Source: Streptomyces kurssanovii
GTDB lineage: Bacteria > Actinomycetota > Actinomycetes > Streptomycetales > Streptomycetaceae
Assembly (NCBI RefSeq): GCF_014649695.1
Contig: NZ_BMTN01000005.1
Span: 355,379-419,378, forward strand
DNA length: 64,000 nt
Direction of reading: 5' to 3'
The position numbers and the translations under genes are program-made. Positions 7,987 to 16,583 of the stretch are shown in pieces; position 1 is the first letter of the stretch; each line of letters starts with the position of its first letter. Under the pieces are notes generated by a model. It was not told where the DNA came from. It saw only the letters and a program-made list of their open reading frames with translations, and searched no databases.

Positions 7987-8748
7987 TCAGTTGAGCGGGC
8001 CGCCGGCCACGTACATGACCTGGCCGGAGACGAATCCGGCGTCCTCGCCGGCGAAGAAGGCGATCGCATTCGCGACGTCCTCGGGCCGGCCGACGCGCTG
8101 GACGGGGATCTGGGTCGCGGCGGCGGCCTGGAACTCCTCGAAGCCCATACCCACGCGGGCCGCCGTCTGCGCCGTCATCTCGGTGACGATGAAGCCCGGG
8201 GCGACGGCGTTGGCCGTGATGCCGAACTTGCCGAGCTCCTTGGCGAGGGTCTTGGTGAAGCCCTGGAGGCCGGCCTTGACCGCCGCGTAGTTCGCCTGGC
8301 CGCGGTTGCCGAGCGCCGAGGACGAGGACAGGGAGACGATCCGGCCGAAGCCGGCGTCGACCATGTGCTTCTGGCAGGCCTTGGCCATCAGGAACGCGCC
8401 CTTGAGGTGCACGTTGACGACGGTGTCCCAGTCGGACTCGCTCATCTTGAAGAGCAGGTTGTCGCGGAGCACACCGGCGTTGTTCACCAGGATCGTCGGC
8501 GCGCCGAGTTCGGCCGCGACGCGGGCCACGGCGGCCTCCACCTGTGCGGCGTCCGAGACGTCGCAGCCCACCGCGAGAGCCTTGCCGCCGGCTGCGGTGA
8601 TCTTCTCGACCGTGTCCTTGCAGGCCGCCTCGTCGAGGTCGAGCACGGCTACGGCCCGGCCGTCGGCCGCGAGCCGGACGGCGGTGGCGGCGCCGATACC
8701 GCGCGCGCCTCCGGTAACGACAGCCACACGCTGCTCGGTGGTGGACAT
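7987..8748 (-). CDS. 3-oxoacyl-[ACP] reductase-like SDR
   Basis: The 253-residue classical SDR has TGGARGIG at residues 12-19, the NNAG motif, and a catalytic Ser in SLSSSSALGNRGQANYAAVK with the YxxxK pair. Its overall pattern is closest to FabG, the NADPH-dependent reductase of fatty-acid elongation. Here it is a paralogue outside the fatty-acid synthase cluster. The ATG at 8748 is preceded by AGGAG. It is first in a two-gene SDR operon. An 18-bp imperfect palindrome about 60 bp upstream is a candidate TetR-type operator. Confidence 0.9.
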   Translation of the reverse strand: MSTTEQRVAVVTGGARGIGAATAVRLAADGRAVAVLDLDEAACKDTVEKITAAGGKALAVGCDVSDAAQVEAAVARVAAELGAPTILVNNAGVLRDNLLFKMSESDWDTVVNVHLKGAFLMAKACQKHMVDAGFGRIVSLSSSSALGNRGQANYAAVKAGLQGFTKTLAKELGKFGITANAVAPGFIVTEMTAQTAARVGMGFEEFQAAAATQIPVQRVGRPEDVANAIAFFAGEDAGFVSGQVMYVAGGPLN

Positions 8749-8806
8749 TCTGGTTCTCCTCGCCCTTGAAGCCCGTCAATCCCTGTGCCGACGTTCACGG
8801 CTCTTC

Positions 8807-8824
8807 ACTGAGCAACCGCTTAGT
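8807..8824. promoter_or_regulatory. Palindromic operator ahead of the SDR operon
   Basis: ACTGAGC-AACC-GCTTAGT is an 18-bp palindrome with one mismatch, 59 bp upstream of the first SDR gene. Its shape matches TetR-family sites often seen before acyl-CoA and SDR genes. No regulator gene is adjacent. Confidence 0.5.
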
Positions 8825-8916
8825 ACCTTCGGCAGACAGGACGCTAGAAGCCCTGGCACGCGGTGTCAACGGCACCGGGGATCCACGGCGCATGTCACAT
8901 TGATCAGCCGCGTCCG

Positions 8917-9300
8917 TCAGCGCACCAGCAGGTCGAGCAGCCGCTCCACCTCCGCCTCCGGATCGGCGGTGAGCCCGGTGTGCACCGGCCCCGGCTGAAC
9001 GACGGTGGACCGGGGCGCGATCAGCCACCGGAAGCGCCGGCCCGCGTCGTCACGGGAGGCCTGTCCCGCGTCCTCGCCGCCTCGGCAGACCCCCTCAACG
9101 GCATGGAGCGCCGCCCGTACCCCGGTCACGTCGGCCTCCGGGTCGAGCGCCCGCAGCTTCCCCTCGTCCAAGTGGGTACGGGCGGCCACGAAGGTCCTTG
9201 CTCGGCAGTAGACCACCACGCCCGCGTTGAAGCACTCCCCGCGCTCGACCCGCGGCACCACGCGCAGCAGCGCGTACTCGAAAACATCGCGGTCGTTCAC
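8917..9300 (-). CDS. DUF3037 protein, partner of the HipA-like kinase
   Basis: The 127-residue protein begins VNDRDVFEYALLRVVPRVERG and has ECFNAGVVVYCR, the conserved opening of DUF3037 proteins. Function is unknown. The GTG at 9300 shares the GTGA tetranucleotide (9297-9300) with the stop codon of the HipA-like gene, so translation is coupled and the two products are probably made in fixed ratio. The tight pairing suggests that this protein modulates or is modified by the kinase-like protein. That is inference from gene order only. Confidence 0.75.
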   Translation of the reverse strand: MNDRDVFEYALLRVVPRVERGECFNAGVVVYCRARTFVAARTHLDEGKLRALDPEADVTGVRAALHAVEGVCRGGEDAGQASRDDAGRRFRWLIAPRSTVVQPGPVHTGLTADPEAEVERLLDLLVR

Positions 9301-10163
9301 CGGCGTGCGTCCTTCTCGTCCGTCTGCGCGTGCTTCTTCGCGGTGTGCGGCCACGGCGTCGCATGGTCGGTCAGCCAGCCGGGCACCTGGGACGGCCGGG
9401 ACTTCGTCGGGGCGTTCAGCGTGATCCGCTCGTGGATCGTCGCGGCACGCGGCAGCAGTGCCTCCACATAGGAACGGCGCAGCGCGTCGGTGGAGTCGAA
9501 GCCCGGCTCGTCGACCAGCCACTCGTCGGGCACGTCCGCGGCGACCTCGGTGAGCAGTTCCTCCGTGACCAGCGGCGCGAGCTCGGCGGCGGCCACCTCG
9601 ACGTCCGGGCCGAAGGGGGCGAGGGCGTGGTCGGACGCGTCGTACGGCTTCGCGGCGGAGGCGGCGGCGCCGGGCCAGTTGTGGTGCCAGATCATGGTGG
9701 CGCCGTGGTCGATGAGCCAGAGGTCCCCGTGCCACACCAGCATGTTGGGGTTGCGCCAGGACCGGTCCACGTTGTTGATGAGCGCGTCGAACCAGACGAC
9801 CTTGCCGGCCTCGGCCGCGCCGACCTCGTAGGCGAGCGGATCGAATCCGAGCGACCCCGGCAGGAAGTCCATGCCGAGGTTGAGCCCGCCACTGGCCTTC
9901 AGCAGCTCCTGCACCTCCTGGTCCGGCTCCGAAAGGCCGATGACCGGATCGAGCTGGATCGTGACGAGGTCGGGCACCCGCAGCCCGAGCCGCCGCCCGA
10001 GCTCGCCGCAGATGACCTCGGCGACGAGCGTCTTGCGTCCCTGCCCGGCGCCGGTGAACTTCATGACGTACGTGCCGAGATCGTCGGCCTCGACGATCCC
10101 GGGGAGCGAGCCGCCCTCGCGCAGGGGCGTGACGTAACGGGTCGCGGTGACCTCTGTGAGCAT
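9297..10163 (-). CDS. HipA-like protein kinase (HipA_2 type)
   Basis: The 288-residue protein has a phosphatidylinositol-kinase/HipA-like fold. YVMKF supplies the likely ATP-binding Lys at 35. NNVDRSWRNPNML (Asp 133, Asn 138 or 140) resembles the catalytic loop, and LWLIDHG (Asp 152) the metal-binding motif. It is shorter than classical HipA (about 440 residues), and no HipB-type DNA-binding antitoxin gene is adjacent. Its only partner is the overlapping DUF3037 gene. The ATG at 10163 lies 6 nt after a TAGCCT -10 box, with no ribosome-binding site, so the mRNA is probably leaderless. The target of phosphorylation is unknown. Confidence 0.8.
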   Translation of the reverse strand: MLTEVTATRYVTPLREGGSLPGIVEADDLGTYVMKFTGAGQGRKTLVAEVICGELGRRLGLRVPDLVTIQLDPVIGLSEPDQEVQELLKASGGLNLGMDFLPGSLGFDPLAYEVGAAEAGKVVWFDALINNVDRSWRNPNMLVWHGDLWLIDHGATMIWHHNWPGAAASAAKPYDASDHALAPFGPDVEVAAAELAPLVTEELLTEVAADVPDEWLVDEPGFDSTDALRRSYVEALLPRAATIHERITLNAPTKSRPSQVPGWLTDHATPWPHTAKKHAQTDEKDARR

Positions 10164-10169
10164 TTCGCC

Positions 10170-10175
10170 AGGCTA
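10170..10175 (-). promoter_or_regulatory. -10 box of a leaderless HipA-like/DUF3037 transcript
   Basis: TAGCCT on the minus strand is separated by 6 nt from the ATG at 10163. No purine-rich ribosome-binding site intervenes. Confidence 0.5.
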
Positions 10176-10254
10176 TACGGCCCGCCCCCCTGCAAATCCA
10201 GGGACCAGGCCGCTTGAACGCTTTCCGATGGACTTCGACGAAGCCGGATGCCCT

Positions 10255-10713
10255 TCAGTGCGAGGCAGCGGTCCTGGCGACGGGTGCGACGCGGTCGAGG
10301 TACTCATCGTGCTCGCAGCCGGCGTCGGGATCGCCACTGGTCAGGCACATCACGGGATCGTCCACCTCGCCGAAGAGGAAGACGGGGACCACGCAGTCGG
10401 TGCCGGAAAACGTGAGACTCAGGTAGGCGCCGCGATCCACAGGCTCGCCGTCCCCCGAACCGAAGGCCCACCTGCCGGAGGACAAGCGCGAAGCGTCCCC
10501 GCAGGTCTCTGCCGCCGACGTCCGAGCAACCTGGTTGCCGGTGAAACTCCCGTTCTCCCCGAAGGTCAAGGTCGTACCCTCCCGGCTGCGCCACTGCCCT
10601 GCCACCTGCTCGGCGGAGAGCTCCACGGCGTGGTAGGCCGCGGCATTGCAGGCGACCGTGACCGCGCCCGCAGCCACCATCAAGGTGGCACGCCACCAAC
10701 CTATGCGTCCCAC
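10255..10713 (-). CDS. Membrane-anchored or secreted hypothetical protein
   Basis: About 152 residues. A single N-terminal hydrophobic segment (WWRATLMVAAGAVTVAC) is followed by a beta-rich domain starting VAGQWRSREGTTLTFGENG. The core resembles small lipocalin-like or putative lipoprotein domains in which GxW and TLTF recur. The VAC is not a good lipobox because Thr stands at -3, so an uncleaved anchor is as likely. Four further Cys could form disulfides outside the cell. The GTG at 10713 has GGGGGAGGG 5 nt upstream and was preferred to the ATG at 10758. Confidence 0.6.
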   Translation of the reverse strand: MGRIGWWRATLMVAAGAVTVACNAAAYHAVELSAEQVAGQWRSREGTTLTFGENGSFTGNQVARTSAAETCGDASRLSSGRWAFGSGDGEPVDRGAYLSLTFSGTDCVVPVFLFGEVDDPVMCLTSGDPDAGCEHDEYLDRVAPVARTAASH

Positions 10714-10866
10714 GTCAGCCCTCCCCCACGCCCGGGAACGTATCCACCGGCGCAACATATTTGAACAGGCTCACACAGGGGGTCGCGCACCCGTGACGAC
10801 ACCAGGCGTGAAGGATCGACAACCGGCACAGCCCACCCCCACAACACGGACCGCGAGGAACTCTGC

Positions 10867-11265
10867 ATGGACCATCAGGACGTCGGCGCCGCCGTGGCAG
10901 AGATGCTGCGGGTATGTGGCCCTCATACCGCCGAGGACTGGACGGTGCCGGCGGGGCCGCTCGAATGGACCTGCTGGCAGACAGCAGCCCACATCGGCCA
11001 CGATCTGCTTGCCTACGCAGGACAGTTGGCAGCACAGCCCGCCGACGCCTACCTTCCCATCGACCTGAACGTTCGCCCCACCGCCTCGCCGGCCGAAGTA
11101 CTCCAGGCCGTCAACGCCTGCGGCGGACTGCTCAGCAGCGCCCTGGCCACAGCCGACCCGCCCGGAGAGCCCACCCAAGTACTCCTCTGGTGCACCGGCC
11201 GCGGAGAACTCGACGGCCTCCCTCGCCGAACCTCATGGAGGTGGGAAGCAGCCCGATCGGACTGA
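10867..11265 (+). pseudogene. Maleylpyruvate-isomerase/DinB-type protein with internal deletion
   Basis: The N-terminal 95 or so residues match the first half of mycothiol-dependent maleylpyruvate isomerase-like proteins (WTCWQTAAHIGHDLLAYAG carries the metal-ligand His). They then join directly to VLLWCTGRGELDGLPRRT, which looks like the far C-terminal segment of the same family. Full-length relatives are about 200 residues; this one is 132. The middle part with the remaining His ligands is absent, so I infer an in-frame internal deletion and loss of metal binding. Start ATG 10867 has GAGGAA upstream, so it may still be translated. Confidence 0.6.
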
Positions 11266-11477
11266 TCGAGCTGCCCCGGCGAACGTTCCCGGTCACAGCA
11301 CTAGAAGCTCGGTCCCGTGAGGTCGGAGAGCAGCACGGCCGATCTGACGTGGCCGTCGTCCGGTCGCATACACCATGCGGTGATCCATGCGGATCAAAGT
11401 ACTTGAAACTATAAACAGTAAGTCGTTTCTCGGTAGGCTTTGGCCGCTCATCAGCACTATTGAGGGGGGACCTCACC

Positions 11478-11972
11478 ATGCGCACCCATGCCCATGCGTT
11501 TGCCGTCGCGCTCGCGGCCGGCTCGCTCGCCGTCCTGACCGCGGCCCCGGCCCAGGCGGCCGAATACTCGTCCGCCCTGAAGATCTGGGGCGTCCAGTAC
11601 GACGCGCCCGGCAGGGACTCCAACAGCTGCACGACGGGCAACACCCGCCACGAGTACCTGACGATCAAGAACTACTCCCGTACCGCGACGGTCAACCTGC
11701 GCGGCTACGTGGTCAAGGACGCGGTCGGCAACCGGCACACGTTCCCGACGAACCACTACCTGCAGCCCGGGGACTACGTGAGGCTCCGCGGCGGGCACGG
11801 CACCGACTCCGACGGCGACAACGTCGCCTGGCGCGACAACTGCAACTTCATATGGAACAACGACCGCGACACCATCTACCTCTACAAGCCCTCCGGCGAC
11901 CGCGCGGACGTCCACTCCTACACCAAGGCCGCCAACGACCGCGACGGCAACGGCTTCATCACCTTCCACTGA
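11478..11972 (+). CDS. Secreted lamin-tail-domain (LTD) protein
   Basis: The 164-residue protein has a clear Sec signal peptide ending AAPAQA (cleavage near residue 27). The rest is a compact beta-sandwich of the lamin tail type: EYLTIKNYSRTATVNLRGY, then DAVGNRHTF, PGDYVRLRGG and a final Asp/Asn-rich segment. LTD domains in secreted bacterial proteins are usually wall- or carbohydrate-associated; no catalytic residues are evident. The ATG at 11478 has GGGGGG about 8 nt upstream and begins the signal peptide cleanly. A hairpin terminator follows. Confidence 0.85.
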   Translation: MRTHAHAFAVALAAGSLAVLTAAPAQAAEYSSALKIWGVQYDAPGRDSNSCTTGNTRHEYLTIKNYSRTATVNLRGYVVKDAVGNRHTFPTNHYLQPGDYVRLRGGHGTDSDGDNVAWRDNCNFIWNNDRDTIYLYKPSGDRADVHSYTKAANDRDGNGFITFH

Positions 11973-12010
11973 CTCGACACACCACGCCGGCCGCCTCCGC
12001 CGCCCCGACA

Positions 12011-12043
12011 CGGCGGAGCCCCTGCTGACAGGGGGCTCCGCCG
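12011..12043 (+). terminator. Hairpin terminator after the LTD gene
   Basis: A 12-bp perfect stem (CGGCGGAGCCCC / GGGGCTCCGCCG) with a 9-nt loop lies 38 bp past the stop. Confidence 0.65.
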
Positions 12044-12127
12044 GCGTCGGCACGCCCGGGTGCGGCCTGCGTGGGCCTGTGTGAACCTGGCCGCGGAACC
12101 ACGTCGTCAATGACCAGGGAGCAGGTC

Positions 12128-12313
12128 ATGAACCAGCTCGGAGACAAGCCGGAAGAGGTCCGCAAACAGCTCGAGGAGGAGAAGCGCCGGAGCGGGAAGG
12201 GCAGGCCCGGCGGTGAGAAGACGGGCGACGCCACGGAGACGACAGACAAGTCCCGCGAGGCGTCCGCCTCCGAGGGAGAACCATCGGGGAACGAGGACCG
12301 GACCCCGGAGTGA
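12128..12313 (+). CDS. Small hydrophilic protein
   Basis: A 61-residue, highly charged protein (NQLGDKPEEVRKQLEEEKRR, then a Gly/Glu/Ser/Thr-rich tail). It has one probable amphipathic helix and a disordered C-terminus; no family is recognised. AGGGAG 7 nt before the ATG at 12128 favours this start. An in-frame ATG at 12110 would add six residues. Codon use is typical of the neighbourhood, which together with the ribosome-binding site supports a real gene. Confidence 0.5.
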   Translation: MNQLGDKPEEVRKQLEEEKRRSGKGRPGGEKTGDATETTDKSREASASEGEPSGNEDRTPE

Positions 12314-12514
12314 CGTAGGGGGTCGGAATCAGCACCCGGCCCGAACACGCCTGACCCGACTTGCGCTGTTCCGCGCCGAGTTCGTGCCGAACCAGCCGAG
12401 CGCGAGCGTCCCGGACAGCGGCTGCTCGCTCACGGCCACGAACAGCACCGGGTCCTCGGACGGACCGGCGGCACTCGTCGGCGGGTGATCAGGGGGCGGC
12501 CGGTCATCCCTGCC

Positions 12515-12727
12515 TCAGGACGTGCTCCCTCCGCCCCCGTCCCCCAGCAAGAACGGCTGACCCGATGCGCCACCGGCGTGGTCGGCCGGGTCGACAGGAG
12601 TCCTCCAGTGACTGTTACTGCCATGGTCACGCTCGCGCCGCACGTCGATGGCCCACTGGACCGCTCCATAGAGCACGACGACCGCCGCAAGACCGCCGAT
12701 CACCATCCACATCTCCACTGGTGCCAC
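12515..12727 (-). CDS. Small single-pass membrane protein
   Basis: A 70-residue reading frame whose N-terminus is one transmembrane helix (MVIGGLAAVVVLYGAVQWAI), followed by positive charges (DVRRERD) and a Gly/Pro-rich cytoplasmic tail. This is a common architecture for actinobacterial mini-proteins. The start could be the GTG at 12727 or the ATG at 12712; a GGCGAGGCGAG run lies just upstream. It stands alone between opposite-strand genes, so the call rests on the clean membrane segment. Confidence 0.4.
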   Translation of the reverse strand: MAPVEMWMVIGGLAAVVVLYGAVQWAIDVRRERDHGSNSHWRTPVDPADHAGGASGQPFLLGDGGGGSTS

Positions 12728-13136
12728 CTCGCCTCGCCCCCCAGGGGTCCGCGGACAACCGCAGACTCACGTCCTGGTTCATGGGGTCAGCGTCCCCTGC
12801 AGGTCACCGTGTTACTGCCTATTTGAGCAAGCTCAGAGGTACCCCCCGCACGGGCCCGCCGTGTCACATCGTGAGTGGCGGGCGCCGTGTTTCCTGCATC
12901 CATGGGTACGCCCGAAGATCTCCGCTTCCCGGGCGACCACACGGTCCGAGTGGCCGGCCGGGGGGCCCGACGCGCGACGGCCGGGCGATCGGTTCTCGCT
13001 CGGCCACAGGTGTCCCCGGAGGCCGTCACCACGTTGGGACAGTGCGTGCCGGTCGCGGCGCGTCCACATGTCCGGCCGGGCCGAAGGGCTCGTACGCGCC
13101 ACCTGGCCGACCGGGCCGTACCTTCAGGAGAGACGG
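12728..13136. other. Intergenic stretch without a supported gene
   Basis: These 409 bp hold long open frames in several phases, but none with recognisable protein features or a good start. The promoter of the downstream TPR gene must lie here. A weak inverted motif (TTGAGCAAGCTCA near 12822) is visible. Confidence 0.5.
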
Positions 13137-14816
13137 ATGGACTACTACGACCTCGGCACCCACACCCGCCCCGTCACGACGTCCTCCCCGTCCGCCCAGA
13201 CGTGGTTCGACCGGGGGCTTGTCTGGTCGTACGGCTTCCACCACGAAGAGGCCGTCTCCTGTTTCGAAGCCGCCGCCGCGGCGGATCCGGACTGCGCGAT
13301 GGCCTACTGGGGCATCGCCTACGCCCTCGGCCCGAACTACAACAAGCCCTGGGAGTTCTTCGACGGCGAGGACCTGGCCCGAACCGTTGCACGCACTCAC
13401 GCGGCCGTCGAACGCGCGCACGAGAAGGCGGCCGGCGCCACTCCCGTCGAGCAGGCCCTGATCCAGGCGTTGCGATACCGGTATCCGCAGGCGGAAGCGG
13501 TCGAGGACTGTTCGGTGTGGAACGAGCCCTACGCCGACAGCATGCGCGCCGTGTACGAACTCGCTCCCGACGACCTCGATGTCGCCGCCCTCCATGCCGA
13601 CGCCCAGATGAACCTCACGCCCTGGCAGCTGTGGGACCTGCGGACCGGGCTGCCGGCGGCAGGCTCCCGCACGCTGGAGGCCAAGGCGGTCCTCGAGCGG
13701 GCGATCGGCACCGGGCGGGGGAAGGCGCACCCCGGCCTGCTGCACATGTACGTCCACCTCATGGAGATGTCCCCGGCCCCCGAGGCCGCCCTGCCCGTCG
13801 CGGACCGGCTCCGTGGCCTCGTACCCGACGCCGGGCACCTGCAGCACATGCCCACGCACCTGGAGGTGCTCTGCGGGGACTACCGGCGTGTGGTGTCGGA
13901 CAACACCGCCGCGATCGCCGCCGACGAGAAGTACTACGCGCGGGCCGGCGCGATGAACTTCTACACGCTGTACCGCTCGCACAACTACCACTTCAAGATC
14001 TACGGTGCGATGTTCCTCGGCCGGTCGGCGACCGCCCTGGAGACCGCCGCACAGCTCGAGGCCTCCATCCCCGAGGAACTGCTGAGGGTGCCCAGTCCGC
14101 CCATGGCCGACTGGCTGGAGGGTTTCCTCGCCATGCGGGTGCACGTGCTCATCCGCTTCGGCCGCTGGTCCGACATCCTGGAACTGCCGCTGCCCGCCGA
14201 CCCGGAGCTGTACTGCGTGACGACGGCGATGCTCCACTACGCCCGCGGCGTCGCCTTCTCGGCGACCGGCCGGATCCCGGAGGCGGAGAGCGAACGCGAA
14301 CTGTTCCGTGAGGCCGTCACCCGCGTACCCGGGTCACGCACGCTGTTCAACAACACCTGCGTCGACATCCTCGCGATCGCGTCAAAGATGCTCGACGGCG
14401 AACTGGAGTACCGCAAGGGAAACCACGACGCCGCCTTCGCCGCGCTGGAGCGGTCGATCGCACTCGACGACCACCTTCCCTACGACGAGCCGTGGGGTTG
14501 GATGCAGCCCACTCGGCACGCGTACGGCGCCCTGCTTCTCGAACAGGGACGCGTGGCAGAGGCGGAGGCCGTCTACCGGGCCGACCTGGGCCTCGACGAC
14601 ACGCTGCCGCGTCCTTCCCAACACCCCGGCAACGTATGGGCGCTGCACGGATTCCACGAGTGCCTCCTGCGTCTGGGCAGGACAGGGGAAGCGCAGATCG
14701 TGGCCCAGCAGCTGAAGCTGGCGTCCGCCATGGCGGACGTACCGATCAACGCGTCCTGCTTCTGCCGTCTCGAAGCGGTAGCGGGGGCGGGCGAGGCAAG
14801 AGGCGGCTGCTGCTGA
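13137..14816 (+). CDS. Large tetratricopeptide-repeat protein
   Basis: The 559-residue soluble protein is built from TPR-like helix pairs: WFDRGLVWSYGFHHEEAVSCF at the start, AMAYWGIAYALGPNYNKPW next, and AYGALLLEQGRVAEAEAVYR near the C-terminus. The opening block, with its PDCAMAYWGIAYALGPNYN segment, is shared by a family of uncharacterised bacterial TPR proteins. Function is unknown; TPR arrays generally mediate protein contacts. The C-terminus ends in a Cys pair (RGGCC). The ATG at 13137 has AGGAG 7 nt upstream. The frame stays open 92 codons further up, but that extension is Arg/Pro-rich noise. Confidence 0.8.
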   Translation: MDYYDLGTHTRPVTTSSPSAQTWFDRGLVWSYGFHHEEAVSCFEAAAAADPDCAMAYWGIAYALGPNYNKPWEFFDGEDLARTVARTHAAVERAHEKAAGATPVEQALIQALRYRYPQAEAVEDCSVWNEPYADSMRAVYELAPDDLDVAALHADAQMNLTPWQLWDLRTGLPAAGSRTLEAKAVLERAIGTGRGKAHPGLLHMYVHLMEMSPAPEAALPVADRLRGLVPDAGHLQHMPTHLEVLCGDYRRVVSDNTAAIAADEKYYARAGAMNFYTLYRSHNYHFKIYGAMFLGRSATALETAAQLEASIPEELLRVPSPPMADWLEGFLAMRVHVLIRFGRWSDILELPLPADPELYCVTTAMLHYARGVAFSATGRIPEAESERELFREAVTRVPGSRTLFNNTCVDILAIASKMLDGELEYRKGNHDAAFAALERSIALDDHLPYDEPWGWMQPTRHAYGALLLEQGRVAEAEAVYRADLGLDDTLPRPSQHPGNVWALHGFHECLLRLGRTGEAQIVAQQLKLASAMADVPINASCFCRLEAVAGAGEARGGCC

Positions 14817-15000
14817 CAGCCCGCCACCCGCGGCCGCACACGTGGGCAGCATCCTTCGCCAGGCCGCGTGTGGGCCCTTGGAGGGCCGGTCGCGGCCGTA
14901 CAGCAGCGCGTGACGCCGCGCCCATGCCGGCACATGCCTGCAAGCCGAACGCGGCGCCAGGTGGCTCTTTACGCGTCTGGAGCGTCCGGCGGCGGGACGG

Positions 15001-16422
15001 TCAGTGCGTACCCCGCCGTAGCCGGCCCTTGGCCTTGCCGATATCGGTCACTTGCGACAGGCCGCCGTCCGACTGGCGGCTGTGCGGCTCCAGGTGCTTG
15101 AGCCGCGCCCGCCACGGGCCGTCCGCCCTCTCCAGGTGCACGATGACCGGACCCTCGGGCAGCGGAACGGTTTCCCTCCGCTTGCCGATCTCGTTGACGA
15201 CGTTCTCGTCCCTGGGCAGGGTGGTGGGGTCGTCGTGCCCCTCCAATTCGTAGAGGTTGATGATGAGGTTGTCGTCGCCCCGGTAGCGGAGGGCGAGATC
15301 GGCCGTTCCCCCTGTGTGGAGCAGGACGTCGGGGCCCCGGAACTCCAGCTCTTGCTCCGTCAGGCGGGTCGCCGCGGCAAGTGGCAGCACCTGGAGCTGC
15401 CAGGGGCCTTCCGCCTTCAGCTGTAGCCGAAGGCGCCCGTTGCCCGGGACCTGGGCGAGCAGTCGGCCCCGGAAGTTCTCCTCCGTGCTGTTCACGAGGG
15501 TGTCCCCCTCCTTGTTGAAGCGGGTGAGGGGCCACATGCCCGTGTATCCGTCTCCCCGGATGCTGAGATCGACCACGACCGGTCCCGGCGGGAGCCCGTT
15601 CACTGTGATCACGTCGTTGTCCCGGCCTGTCTTGGTGTACGGCTCGAAGACGGCACCGAACGTCCAGTCGGGCCCGCTCGGCTGCGGCAGGAACGGTGGA
15701 GTCACCGCCGCGGGCGCCGGAGCGGAAGGCACCCCGAAGACCGGCGCCGGAGCGGGAGCCGGGGGTTGGACCGGGACCGCGGCAGAGGCCGGGGCATGGA
15801 ACGGGACCGCGCCCGGTGCCGCGGGCGGCGCAGGCGGCACTTGGAACGGAACCGGGCCCGAAGCCGCAGCCGGGGCCGGTGGCTGGAACGGAACCGGAGC
15901 CTGGGCCTGCGCCTGGACGTGGGCCTGGGCCTGGGCGTCTTCCGCCACGTCCACGCCGTGGTCCCTCGCCAGACCGGCGAGGCCGTTCACATAGCCCTGG
16001 CCCACCGCTCGGAACTTCCAGCCCCCCGCCCGCCGGTACAGCTCCGCGAGCACCATCGCCGTCTCTCCGCCCGCATCCGTCACGTCGTACCGCGCGACCG
16101 ACGTGCCGTCCGGCGCGAACGCCTCCACGGACAGCTCGTCCACGTCCCGCAGCGCGCCGACCTCCGCCGACCCGACCACCAGCACGCGGACGATCCCGTC
16201 CTCGATCGCGGTGAGGCCGGCCTCCAGCCATACCGTGCCGCTCTCCTCCCCCAACAGCCTTACGGCACCCGAGGGATGGATCGGCGCACCGTGGAACACG
16301 ATGTCCCCGTCCCCCCGGACCCGGCCCGTCTCCGTCAGGAACAGGACCGCGACATCCAGCCCGTTCCGCACCGCGAGCCGCAGCGGCACCGTCGGAACGA
16401 AGCCGTTGCCTCCCTTGATCAT
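15001..16422 (-). CDS. TerD-domain protein with C-terminal beta-rich extension
   Basis: The 473-residue protein has a TerD (stress/tellurium, Ca2+-binding type) domain over about the first 160 residues (GLDVAVLFLTETGRV, later YRRAGGWKFRAVGQGYVNG). A long Ala/Pro/Gln linker with repeated PVPFQ-like units spans roughly 165-260. The beta-rich C-terminal region looks internally duplicated (GPVVVDLSIRGDG and GPVIVHLERADG). TerD proteins belong to membrane-associated stress-response systems; the exact role here is unknown. Start ATG 16422 follows GGGGAGGGG. A tiny Gly/Cys-rich membrane protein is encoded just upstream on the same strand. Confidence 0.85.
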   Translation of the reverse strand: MIKGGNGFVPTVPLRLAVRNGLDVAVLFLTETGRVRGDGDIVFHGAPIHPSGAVRLLGEESGTVWLEAGLTAIEDGIVRVLVVGSAEVGALRDVDELSVEAFAPDGTSVARYDVTDAGGETAMVLAELYRRAGGWKFRAVGQGYVNGLAGLARDHGVDVAEDAQAQAHVQAQAQAPVPFQPPAPAAASGPVPFQVPPAPPAAPGAVPFHAPASAAVPVQPPAPAPAPVFGVPSAPAPAAVTPPFLPQPSGPDWTFGAVFEPYTKTGRDNDVITVNGLPPGPVVVDLSIRGDGYTGMWPLTRFNKEGDTLVNSTEENFRGRLLAQVPGNGRLRLQLKAEGPWQLQVLPLAAATRLTEQELEFRGPDVLLHTGGTADLALRYRGDDNLIINLYELEGHDDPTTLPRDENVVNEIGKRRETVPLPEGPVIVHLERADGPWRARLKHLEPHSRQSDGGLSQVTDIGKAKGRLRRGTH

Positions 16423-16583
16423 TTCCCCTCCCCAAAATGGATCACTCCCGAATCCTGCGGTCACGCAGTCCTTCGGGACAAGCCCTGGATCGCTGGAGGG
16501 GGCGGGGATCCGGGGGGCGGCAGCGTGCTTCTGCGCCGTGTGCTCCTGGGCTCCCGGGACAGGGCCGGCCTCGGCCGGGCGGC

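Noticed and set aside
7190-8779. Single 529-codon frame spanning both SDR genes
   Set aside because: The first half is an out-of-frame reading of the upstream SDR; a clean ATG at 7969 begins the second enzyme.
12861-13136. 92-codon N-terminal extension of the TPR protein
   Set aside because: Arg/Pro/Gly-rich, no ribosome-binding site; the ATG at 13137 has AGGAG at proper spacing.
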